A stretch of DNA of 26,401 bases from an uncultured Treponema sp. (lineage in GTDB: Bacteria; Spirochaetota; Spirochaetia; Treponematales; Treponemataceae). The stretch spans positions 1 through 26,401 of the forward strand of contig CAKZZR010000178.1 in assembly GCA_937885475.1 (NCBI GenBank), in the 5' to 3' direction. Below the pieces are notes generated by a model. It made no database searches, was not told the origin of the DNA, and saw only the letters and a program-made list of their open reading frames with translations. Numbering within the stretch: the stretch's first letter is position 1; the number at the start of each line of letters is the position of its first letter. Positions 8,701 through 15,900 of this stretch are shown here, piece after piece. The translations under genes were made by a program, and so were the position numbers.

Positions 8701-9375
8701 GACAAGCTTTACAATGATGCAACATGGAACGTTGTTTATGTGGACAGCCACGACTACGGCCCGAGCGATAAATTTGAATACCGTTACGACAAAGGAACTG
8801 ATGCATGGGCAGAAAACCTTGACCTTATGTTCACGTTCCGCGGAATTCCGTGCTTGTATTATGGAAGCGAAGTTGAATTCCAGGCGGGAGAAGCTATAGA
8901 CAAAGGTCCGAACCTTGCATTGAAGGACACTGGACGCGCATATTATGGCGACTACCTTGAAGGAACTGTAACTGCAACGGATTTTTCAATTTATACGGCA
9001 ACAGGAAAGGTTGCCGACACCTTGAACGAGCCTCTTTGTAAGCATATCCGCCGCCTGAACATGATTCGCCGCGCCATTCCTGCTTTGCAGAAGGGGCAGT
9101 ATTCAACGGAAGATTGCGGTTCAAGCGGAATGGCATTCAAGCGCCGCTACACAGACTCAAAGACTGACAGCTTCGTTCTTGTAACAATCAGCGAGGATAC
9201 GACGTTCTCAAACCTTCCTGCCGGCACCTACATAGATGCAATCACCGGAGACAGCAAGGCTGTTTCTCAGGGCGGAAGCCTTACCACCACAGGATGCACC
9301 GCAAAAGGTAATATGCGCGTGTATGTTCTGAACGGTCCTGGACAGATTGGCGAGGACACTAACTGGCTTAAATAA
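5728..9375 (+). CDS. GH13 alpha-amylase-family lipoprotein with CBM26-like and PKD domains
   Basis: With the start at 5728 (GAGG five bases upstream, within a pre-start block resembling those of its two relatives) the protein is 1215 residues. The lipobox VSSC puts the anchored Cys at 24. Residues about 25-180 are the shared N-terminal module; about 185-280 is a beta-rich segment also found in the protein at 9526. A CBM26-like starch-binding module (about 283-370; WAW … WPG … IIFSNAGSGQTADLS), an Ig-like domain (about 372-465) and a PKD domain (about 469-565; YAWSV) follow. The GH13 barrel begins near 570. Catalytic regions: DVVFNH (679-684), FRIDTGKH with Arg806 and nucleophile Asp808, FTE with acid/base Glu843, and DSHDY with His1008 and Asp1009. 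All catalytic residues are present. Some 165 residues separate Glu843 from His1008, against 57 in the MalS-like neighbour, so an extra insertion is present. Likely cleaves alpha-glucans at the cell surface or in the periplasm; exact subfamily and specificity not assigned. Confidence 0.9.
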   Translation: MFSNRFVAIGALMCVLAALFVSSCANQLDLDGAPRSDEAYGALCVSSQDGGRSLDIAAIAFADVTVSGYGFSSEPSAKKNVVAGGKASNITISKVPVGKNRVVSVQAFDSSYVKMGTLTMRAVCDIDSGANSVMVSWSSTALGNVFYSLLNKGYDISKITETEKQTIQAVIDAANVKTPALLDTEAMAADWYDSKSLKAASTYVLDTASLALSSNITDFKVQVCDPVSAVASFSGGSASVSGIAPGTWRVYLIQADKIVRTVSATFRSGETTDLGAVNVLTDSILLHVYGFTHVWAWDKNDESTNYTGGIWPGVKMEEDALCGDGWCTYTIPASESMIIFSNAGSGQTADLSRTAGEWWYKGAWFAENPADYTSPVLKDFSADKTGTVSGDVKFTIYATDDKELKSAVLYKNGEKLASVSMKGDSCKSYYTWDSTCVKNGTYEFYCVVKDSSGNVTESQTITLATSNENRKPVAVINGFSTVGLGKTVKFNGSASYDPNGTIVSYAWSVSGGAAIVGSSTESTVQVQFPSYATENCVVSLSVTDDDGASDKRQKPVSVTENVSNDFREETIYFVITTRFFDGDSSNNVHCWDENPATPSDDPAWRGDFKGLIQKLDYIKALGFSAVWITPVVENCSGLDYHGYHAMNFQKVDPRYESSDTDFQDLINAVHEKGMKLVLDVVFNHTGNFGEATLAPMFEKDYSADLEDINACLKLSANSLLDESYFSLDGDSQYATRLKMMKNTDWQNHETHNYFHHFGFGNWDNFSVQFFQMAGDCVDLNTENPKVLKYIAESYSKYIEMGVDAFRIDTGKHLSRLEFNCYLNDAFKETASKCGNDGFFMFTEICAKSSDVTYRGNVENLSPYFYTWQDDETYGFTMADEDMYEGVIILPEANDCSNDEKDEQRVLSDETYWTRETVDGGTVTPVNSLAVQKQGMDTTKVRSNQPTSANHLLDGNSYHTPDYSKFSGLNVIDFPMHWNFNSARDAFGVHGSDKLYNDATWNVVYVDSHDYGPSDKFEYRYDKGTDAWAENLDLMFTFRGIPCLYYGSEVEFQAGEAIDKGPNLALKDTGRAYYGDYLEGTVTATDFSIYTATGKVADTLNEPLCKHIRRLNMIRRAIPALQKGQYSTEDCGSSGMAFKRRYTDSKTDSFVLVTISEDTTFSNLPAGTYIDAITGDSKAVSQGGSLTTTGCTAKGNMRVYVLNGPGQIGEDTNWLK

Positions 9376-9397
9376 ATTTTTAATTGGTAAAAAAAGT

Positions 9398-9425
9398 TTG
9401 ACATATCAAAAATATGGTTTACAAT
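9398..9425 (+). promoter_or_regulatory. Sigma70-type promoter upstream of the starch-binding lipoprotein
   Basis: Perfect -35 TTGACA (9398-9403), a 16-base spacer and -10 TACAAT (9420-9425), with an A/T-rich stretch just upstream. It shares TTGACATAT and GGTTTA around the boxes with the promoter at 273-301. Transcription should begin near 9432, just before a strong terminator-like hairpin. Confidence 0.7.
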
Positions 9426-9441
9426 AAACATGTTGAATAGG

Positions 9442-9482
9442 AAAGGTGCGCTTCTTGCTGGGAATCAAGGGCGCACTTTTTT
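9442..9482 (+). terminator. Rho-independent terminator or leader attenuator
   Basis: AAAGGTGCGC (9442-9451) pairs with GCGCACTTTT (9471-9480) with one G-T pair. The stem continues inside with CTTG (9454-9457) and CAAG (9466-9469). A run of six Ts ends at 9482. The upstream GH13 gene has no other terminator, so it may serve that gene. Because it also lies between a promoter (9398-9425) and the start codon at 9526, it could instead limit transcription of the downstream gene. Confidence 0.8.
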
Positions 9483-9525
9483 GTTCATATATGTAAAAGT
9501 GTTATACAAAAAGTTGGAGGACATT

Positions 9526-12126
9526 ATGAAAAAAGTGTTTGCAGTGCTTACAGCGGCATTGTTTGTTTTTGCTTTTGCAGGATGTTCAAATGATTTGAAC
9601 GAGTCCGATTCTGTAAATGCAAGTTACGGTACTATCATTCTGAATCAAGAAGGTGATGACGATTCCCGCTCCCTTGTTTCTTCTGAATTAACGAGCGTCA
9701 CGGTAACGGTTAGCGGCTACGGCATGGACGATGTTTCTGCTACGGCGGCTGTTTCTGACGGTACTGGTGAAATCGCAATCTCTGGCGTAAAGACCGGTAG
9801 GAACCGCGTTATAAAGGTAAGTTCAAACGTAACGGGTGCCGTTCTTTACGAATTAATAGACGAAGTTAAATCTGGTTCAAACGAAATAGATGATGTTACT
9901 TGGGCTACCACACCTCTTGGCGCAATCTTCTACAATCTTATCAAAGCTGATGTTGATGTTTCTTCTATAAATAAATCTGTTTTTGAAAGCGTGATTCCGA
10001 CTGATGTTCACGCAAGCCTTGTTGATGCTGTAAGCATTGCAAGCGATTACAAAACTAGTGGGGCAAGTGGTCTTAAAACCGCTTCGTCATACAAACTTGC
10101 AACAGGAACGGTTACCGCAACGGTTTACGGCTACAGCGGAAAGACAGTTCAGATTGCAGACCCTGCAAGTTCCGTGCAGACGGCGGGAGCGGACGGTAGT
10201 ACAGTAACCTTTACGGACGTGCTTCCTGGAACTTGGAAGGTGTATGCGGATGGAACAAAGGTTGGAACGGTAACGGTTACTGGAGATGGTACGGAGACCA
10301 TTCAGATTGGACACGAGGGATACAGAGTTCATTTGTATAATGCTGGTTCCGCTTGGACAAGTCCATCGTTGTATGCATATTCTTCTGATGAAAGCAATAA
10401 GTATTCTTGGCCAGGAAATTCCATGACGATGGAAACAAACGGCTTCTATATTGATTTGAAAGATACTTGGGTTGCTGCGGGTGATACACGTGTTATTTTC
10501 TATCAAAATGATTCTAACCGCTATCCTGCTGATGGTCAGCCAGGTGTTCAGATTCCTTCTGGTGTTACAGAAGCTTGGTTCAACCTTGAAACTAAGGAAT
10601 GGACGACAACAGAGCCTTTTGAAAATCGACTTTCCGACGATGCAACGCTTGCTTCCATCAGCGTGAACGGAAAAGCAATCGAAGGATTCAGTGCAAGCAC
10701 GTCATCTTATACTGCAAGCATTACTTCTAGCACGACAGCCGCAACCGTAACCGCCGTTGCAAATGACAGTGCGGCAACCGTGAGTTTAAGTCCTAATGGT
10801 TCAACAGCTATTGCTTCCGGGGCTTCTAAAATATTTACAATCACCGTGACCGCAGAGGACGGCACTACAACCAAAACTTATACAGTAACAGTAAATCGTG
10901 CTGCAGAAAACGACACGACCTTGGCTTCTGTTTTAGTAAATGGCAAAGCGGCTAGTATCAGCGGAACAACCGTAACATACAGTGCAAAAGGCACAGACGA
11001 CAGTTTTACAATTTCTACGATTGTTGCAACAGCCGTTGATTCAAGTGCAGAAATCTCTTATCCAGATGGTACGACAGGCACGATTGCCGACGGCGCAAGC
11101 AAGGCATTCACGATTACCGTAACAAACGGTGGTAAGGGTGCAACTTATACTTTGACTGTAAGTTATACAAAAGTAGAAAATACATCTTATTATCAAACTA
11201 ATAGTGTTGGATTTGGAAAAGAGAAAACCATTACGATTGATGGAGATATATCTGATTGGTCTTCTGATATGTTGATTGCTCAGGGGGTCGCAAATGATGA
11301 TCCTCGTGTTTATCGTCCAAATTCAATGTATGAAATGCCGATTGATTTATATGCAATGTATGGTGCATATGATGATAATAATTTGTACCTCATGGTAGAA
11401 TTTACAAACGTACAGGATATTGTAGCTCCTAGTGATGATTATCCTTTATCACAAGGGTATTTGTATCAGACTCAAAATCTTCCATTCTTTATTGCGATTG
11501 ATACAGGTAAAGGTAATCGTTCTACAGGTGCATATATTGATGATAAGGGTGTTGAAGCAGATTCAATTTGGGGCTCTGGTATTACTTGGGAAAGTGGATT
11601 TACAGATTTTATAGCAACATCTACAAATTTATCTAATGGACCATGGTATTATCCTGTTGATGAATCTGGTCGTGCCAATGGCATAAATGGATTATCAAAA
11701 GCAGAAAATGGCATAAAGGGAGCAAGTACATTAGGAATATTGAGTTCTAAAGTTATTGGCTTAAATGGTGCTTATGGAGAAACTAGTTCAACTTGTCCTA
11801 GATATATATATGATACCTTTGATTCATCAACTGGTGTTTGGGTTGACTTTAATGAGTTGAATCATAATACATCTAAAATGGATTTTTCATATGAATTTTC
11901 AATTCCGTTATCAGTACTTGGTATTACAAAAGAAGATATTACTTCATCTGGAGTGGGAGTTTCTTTCGTTGCAACTTTTGGTACTTCTGGTATGGATTGT
12001 TTGCCTTATAGTCGTTCTATGCAAGATAATGCGGATCAAGAGGCAACTTTAAGTCAGGCTAATAATTCAAAAGAAAAAGAAGATGAAGATGTAATTACAG
12101 AGGATTTTGCTCGCATCGGTAAGTAA
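9526..12126 (+). CDS. Non-catalytic starch-binding lipoprotein (CBM26-like, cadherin-like sandwich and GDISDW modules)
   Basis: The ATG at 9526, preceded by TTGGAGG, gives 866 residues; an in-frame ATG at 9430 would put the terminator hairpin inside the gene and add residues before a perfect signal peptide, so it was rejected. The lipobox FAGC puts the anchored Cys at 20. Residues about 21-180 are the N-terminal module shared with both amylases; about 185-262 matches the extra segment of the 5728 protein. A CBM26-like domain (about 266-364; SLYAYS … SWPGNSM … VIFYQND) follows. Two cadherin-like beta-sandwich domains (PF12733 style; about 368-459 and 461-547) end in DGTTTKTYTVTVNR-type strands. 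The last part (about 566-840) starts ITIDGDISDWSSD and looks like the CBM9/DOMON-like domain found at the ends of amylopullulanases and glucodextranases. No GH13 catalytic motif exists. A surface starch-capture role, analogous to SusE/SusF, is inference. Confidence 0.85.
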   Translation: MKKVFAVLTAALFVFAFAGCSNDLNESDSVNASYGTIILNQEGDDDSRSLVSSELTSVTVTVSGYGMDDVSATAAVSDGTGEIAISGVKTGRNRVIKVSSNVTGAVLYELIDEVKSGSNEIDDVTWATTPLGAIFYNLIKADVDVSSINKSVFESVIPTDVHASLVDAVSIASDYKTSGASGLKTASSYKLATGTVTATVYGYSGKTVQIADPASSVQTAGADGSTVTFTDVLPGTWKVYADGTKVGTVTVTGDGTETIQIGHEGYRVHLYNAGSAWTSPSLYAYSSDESNKYSWPGNSMTMETNGFYIDLKDTWVAAGDTRVIFYQNDSNRYPADGQPGVQIPSGVTEAWFNLETKEWTTTEPFENRLSDDATLASISVNGKAIEGFSASTSSYTASITSSTTAATVTAVANDSAATVSLSPNGSTAIASGASKIFTITVTAEDGTTTKTYTVTVNRAAENDTTLASVLVNGKAASISGTTVTYSAKGTDDSFTISTIVATAVDSSAEISYPDGTTGTIADGASKAFTITVTNGGKGATYTLTVSYTKVENTSYYQTNSVGFGKEKTITIDGDISDWSSDMLIAQGVANDDPRVYRPNSMYEMPIDLYAMYGAYDDNNLYLMVEFTNVQDIVAPSDDYPLSQGYLYQTQNLPFFIAIDTGKGNRSTGAYIDDKGVEADSIWGSGITWESGFTDFIATSTNLSNGPWYYPVDESGRANGINGLSKAENGIKGASTLGILSSKVIGLNGAYGETSSTCPRYIYDTFDSSTGVWVDFNELNHNTSKMDFSYEFSIPLSVLGITKEDITSSGVGVSFVATFGTSGMDCLPYSRSMQDNADQEATLSQANNSKEKEDEDVITEDFARIGK

Positions 12127-12136
12127 TTTATACAAC

Positions 12137-12171
12137 AACCACAAAAAGAATGTTTTTCTTTTTGTGGTTTT
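12137..12171 (+). terminator. Rho-independent terminator after the starch-binding lipoprotein
   Basis: AACCACAAAAAGAA (12137-12150) pairs perfectly over 14 bp with TTCTTTTTGTGGTT (12156-12169) around a 5-base loop, 10 bases after the stop codon. The unpaired T-tail is short, but the right arm itself is T-rich. It abuts the extended -10 promoter of the next gene. Confidence 0.65.
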
Positions 12172-12179
12172 GCTATAAT
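12171..12179 (+). promoter_or_regulatory. Extended -10 promoter for the DUF4160-DUF2442 pair
   Basis: TGCTATAAT is a perfect TATAAT (12174-12179) with the TGn extension. No good -35 box is present at the usual distance, as is common for extended -10 promoters. The ATG of the first small gene is 31 bases downstream. Confidence 0.5.
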
Positions 12180-12210
12180 GGATTCATCTTAGTCTTTATG
12201 GAGAGTAACA

Positions 12211-12477
12211 ATGCCTGTCCTTTCAATGTTTTATGGAATCATAATTAGAATGCAGAGTGAGCATGGAGGAAAACATCATGTTCCCCATATTCATGTGATT
12301 TGTGGAGATAAAGAATCTGTCTTCACTTTGGAAGGAGAGATGCTCGAGGGAGATATCCCTCTGAATAAAAGGAAGCTCGTCGAGGCTTGGATAGAAATTC
12401 ATAAGGATGATTTGCAGGCAAACTGGAAATTGCTGGATGAAGGCGAGCAGGCTTTTAAAATAGAGCCATTGCGATAG
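12211..12477 (+). CDS. DUF4160 family small protein
   Basis: This 88-residue protein matches DUF4160 in length and pattern: it begins MPVLSMFYGIIIRM, has the His-rich turn HHVPHIHVICGDK, then a strand with LEGEMLEGDIP and a C-terminal helix WIEIHKDDLQANWKL ending in KIEPL. It has no signal peptide or membrane segment, so it is cytoplasmic. A GGAGAG site precedes the ATG. Its stop codon overlaps the ribosome-binding site of the following DUF2442 gene, so the two are translated from one message. In many bacteria DUF4160 and DUF2442 genes sit side by side; a toxin-antitoxin-like or DNA-linked role has been suspected for such pairs, but I know of no firmly established function. It interrupts the run of extracellular lipoprotein genes. 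Confidence 0.85.
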   Translation: MPVLSMFYGIIIRMQSEHGGKHHVPHIHVICGDKESVFTLEGEMLEGDIPLNKRKLVEAWIEIHKDDLQANWKLLDEGEQAFKIEPLR

Positions 12478-12485
12478 GAGGTGTT

Positions 12486-12716
12486 ATGCTGAGACCGACG
12501 GTTATAAAGGTTAAGCCAGAGCCTGATTATCTTCTTTCTCTTGAGTTCAGCAATGGTGAGAAAAAGACGTTTGATGTTAAACCTTATATAAAGGGTTCTT
12601 GGTTTGGAAAGTTAAAGGATTATTCGTATTTTAACGCCGTAAAAACAAACGGCTTTAATGTCGAATGGCCAGATGGTCAGGATATTTGTCCTGACGATTT
12701 GTACTTTAATTATTGA
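12486..12716 (+). CDS. DUF2442 family small protein
   Basis: This 76-residue protein fits DUF2442: an N-terminal V-K-P-x-x-D-Y-x-L-x-L-x-F strand pair, FSNGEKKTFDVKPYI, then GSWFGKLKDYSYFNAVK, and a closing IEW-like strand seen here as VEWPDGQDICPDDLY. An AGGAGGTG site directly overlaps the stop of the DUF4160 gene, eight bases before this ATG, which indicates translational coupling. It is cytoplasmic with no catalytic motif that I can recognise. The family is usually paired with DUF4160 or found near other small mobile-type gene pairs. The biochemical role is not known to me. Confidence 0.85.
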   Translation: MLRPTVIKVKPEPDYLLSLEFSNGEKKTFDVKPYIKGSWFGKLKDYSYFNAVKTNGFNVEWPDGQDICPDDLYFNY

Positions 12717-12831
12717 AATTTTCATTGCTTGTCCTATGGTGTGGTTTATCGTTATACTATCAGGGCGGGCATTTATTAAAAAAGTGTTTGCGGGAAGGCG
12801 TTCTGTAACGGGGCGGCTTCTTGTGTGTTTT

Positions 12832-12845
12832 TACCCATGTGGGTA
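12832..12845. promoter_or_regulatory. Short inverted repeat, candidate operator before the giant gene
   Basis: TACCCA and TGGGTA face each other across a 2-base centre (TACCCATGTGGGTA). It lies just upstream of, or overlapping, the -35 zone of the TATAAT at 12870-12875. Position and symmetry fit a repressor or activator site; no known regulator is recognised. Confidence 0.3.
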
Positions 12846-12869
12846 GGGGTACTTTATAGAAAAAAAAAT

Positions 12870-12875
12870 TATAAT
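12870..12875 (+). promoter_or_regulatory. Candidate -10 box for the giant lipoprotein gene
   Basis: A perfect TATAAT within an A/T-rich run (12857-12880). The bases at the -35 distance (about 12847-12852) do not match TTGACA, so activator help, possibly through the inverted repeat at 12832-12845, would be expected. A weaker alternative, TTGTCC (12729-12734) with TATACT (12753-12758) at 18 bases, lies upstream. Confidence 0.4.
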
Positions 12876-12888
12876 AGTTTAAGAACTT

Positions 12889-12926
12889 GCCGATAAGAAA
12901 GAGATTCGGAAGTGTTTTCTTACGGC
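12889..12926 (+). promoter_or_regulatory. Leader hairpin upstream of the giant gene's ribosome-binding site
   Basis: GCCGATAAGAAA (12889-12900) pairs with TTTCTTACGGC (12916-12926) with one bulged A, leaving a 15-base loop. It would form at the very 5' end of a transcript from the TATAAT at 12870 and ends nine bases before the AGGAG site. An mRNA-stability or translation-control role is inference. Confidence 0.4.
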
Positions 12927-12945
12927 TTGTTCACAGGAGCGGTTT

Positions 12946-15900
12946 ATGAAAAAAATTAGTCTCTGTTTAAAGTCTTTTGTTTTTGCTTCTAGCCTTGCTC
13001 TTGCATTTATTTGTTCTGTTTTTTCTTCATGTGAGGTTGGTCTTGGAGAGTCTGTTGATACCTCTGCACCAAGCCTCAAAATTGACTATCCGGCGGACGG
13101 AAAGGTCATCATGAGCGCGTTCACCATGCACGGAACGGCATCTGATGACACGTCAATATCGTCCGTAACGATAGACGTAAGCTCTACCTCAAACCAGAGC
13201 GGGGACGTCGTCCTCAAGTCATATACCGCGACCTACAATTCCCTCAAAAAGGAATGGACGGCCGCAATAAATCTGTACAATGAAAGCTCCTCCTGCTTTG
13301 ACCTTGCCGACGGCGAGTATAAATTCCTTGTAACCGCCAAGGATTCCGCCGGACGAACAACCGAGCAGTCAACCGTATACAAAATAGATAATACCGCCCC
13401 TGTTGTCGTTCTGAACCGTCCAGGCATTGGCGACACCTACGGACGTACCGTTAAGGTTACTGGAAATATCGCCGACTCAAACGACGCTTCCACCCTGTAT
13501 TTTACCGCATACCGCATAAATGACGACGGTTCGCTTGGCGAAAAAATAAACACTCAGGAATACAATGTTGCGACCGGCGCGCTTGAGCGCATCGTAGGAA
13601 AGCTTTCTGACGATGCTTCTGAAAGCGACCTTAACGAGGTGTACAAGGCTTTCTATGAGAATTCCACCGTGGACGGAACCGCGAACGTGTACTGCACGGT
13701 TGAGGTTTCGGATTCCGCACTTGAGTATCAAAGATACGTGAGCCTTTTGGACGAGGATGCGCAGTCATTGGTGGTGAGCCGTTTAAGGACTCCTGCAAGC
13801 GGAACCTATGCCACCACGGTCAGCGGAAACCTTTCTACAGGCTACTATCTTAATTCTGACATATACAAGGACGTTCTTTCGGAAAAGGGCTATGCGCTCA
13901 AAATTTCCGATCTTACCAAAATCTTCAACGGAACCTATGAGGCTTCCCTTACGGACGACGACACGCGCGGTGAGGATGGAAGCGCCCAGACCGTAACGGA
14001 TAAGATAAAGGAAATCCTTGCTAGCTACGAAATCTCAACTGCCAGTATGGAGAGCTTGGACAGCAGCAAAATCTCCATGTTCTCCGTGAATCCGTCGAAC
14101 GCACCATACTACGAGGTAAGCGGCTATAAGTTTGAGGCGGACTCAACCGGAAAGAAGAGCTTTGGCGGACTTACCAATGAGTCAAAGATAACCATATCCG
14201 TATCTCAGGGACGCGACCAGATTGACCTTGTGCCGGATTCTGTGAGCGTTTACGTTCAGAAGTGCGATGAGGACGGAACCTATACTAAGAATTCCGCAGA
14301 ATACCCAAAAACGCAGCTTATCTATTCCGTTGACCAGATAAATGCAATGACCGATGCTGCTGCAAAGTCCAGCGCAACCGCCGCGCGTAAGGAAGCCGTA
14401 ACTGGCTCTTCAGAGAGCATAAAGATTGTAACCGAGATAGGTCGCCTTGCCGTAGGCGCAAGCTACCTTGTAATCGTGGAAGGAAAAGACCTTGACGACA
14501 ACGAGATAGAGACCGACGACGGAAACCTGTACGGTTTTAGAGTTCAGTCAAACGGAAAGCCACCTGTTGTAACCTTGAATGAGGAGCCAGCGGACTTAAG
14601 CGTTTGTAACGCGGCGGAATTTACTTTGAGCGGTTCTCTTACCGTTTATGCGGAAAGCGCAAAGCTTTACTACAGCATCACCGCAAGCAACGAAAAAGGC
14701 AGCGGCATATTGTATTATCCTGCGGGAGCCAACGAGGGCGCTGAGTCTGCTGCTGAGCTTGCCGCAAACTTTGCCGAAGTTCCGCTGAACGACGACCTTA
14801 CCTGGTCGCTTCCCATCACAAAGGAGCTGGTTAGCATTCCTGCGGATGCTCTGTACCTGTACACCGTAACCCTGCGCGCCGTAGACAACGACGGCAACCT
14901 TTCCGCCGAGTACGCGCGCCGCGTGCATGTGGATACGGCGAAGCCGGTAATCTCCAATATTCAGGTATCTCGTGATGTAACCAATGCAACGGGAGACACC
15001 ATTCCAACCGTAAACGGAAACATCACTATTTCTGCTAACGTAAGCGACAACTACATGCTTTCTGACGATGGAACGCAAATCATCTTCTACAATAAGGATG
15101 ACCAGAGCATAGAACTTCAGAAGTATACGAAGGTAAGCGATTCCTTCTTCAGTAAGTCATTCAATACCTCTGGCATGGACGTGGGCGACATCATCGTAAA
15201 ATTCATTCTTAAGGATGCCGCTGGAAACACTGATGAGGTTACCAAGGAAATTCATGTTGATCAGAGTACCGACAAGCCTCAGGTAACGATGCAAGGTGAT
15301 GTAAAGGATGCCGCTCTTGTACAGCCAGCAGACATCGTTTCTGGGCACAACCTGTTCTCTCAGTCGGGTGAAATCAGCGCTTCCATCAAGGATGCAAACA
15401 ATGATACCATTGATTCAGTGCTCGTTGAGTATCATGCGAATACTATTCCGGAGAATGATTCTGAATGGAAGGTGCTTGCACAGGCGACAGGCTCCTCCTC
15501 AACATATAATCTTTCGGCTCCGCTTCTTATGAAGGGCACTACGACCGTGCTTCCAGAGGGTGTTTATTTTATCCGCCTGATGGTAACGGACAAAAAGTCT
15601 GACAATTCAGCGGCGGCTTCCACAGTGGTCGGACCGTTCTGCATTGCAATTGATGATAAGGCTCCTGTTTTCTCTCTTTCTAAAGATTCTGCTTCCGGCT
15701 CATACATGCCGAAGAATCAGGATATTACGGTAACAGGAACCGTAATGGATTCGAGCGGTTCTGTTACGGTAAGCCGTTATGACAACATCGAAGGAACGGG
15801 AACCGTTTACTCAACGGCAACGCTTACACCTAGCGATGCAGCTTCCATTAAGGCGGAAGCGGGTGTTACATGGACGGATACAATAACTGGTGTGGGAGAT

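Noticed and set aside
9430..9525. In-frame upstream ATG that would lengthen the starch-binding lipoprotein by 32 residues
   Set aside because: It lies at the predicted transcription start, spans the terminator hairpin, lacks a ribosome-binding site, and would bury the signal peptide that begins at 9526 after TTGGAGG.
12658..12846. 62-codon + strand ORF overlapping the end of the DUF2442 gene, with hydrophobic content
   Set aside because: It starts inside a well-supported gene in another frame, has no ribosome-binding site and runs through promoter-like DNA.
14596..15078. 160-codon open frame on the - strand opposite the giant gene
   Set aside because: It is antisense to clear coding sequence with intact protein patterns; Val/Thr/Ser-rich beta-strand codons such as gta-acg leave the opposite strand open. 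No ribosome-binding site or domain is seen.
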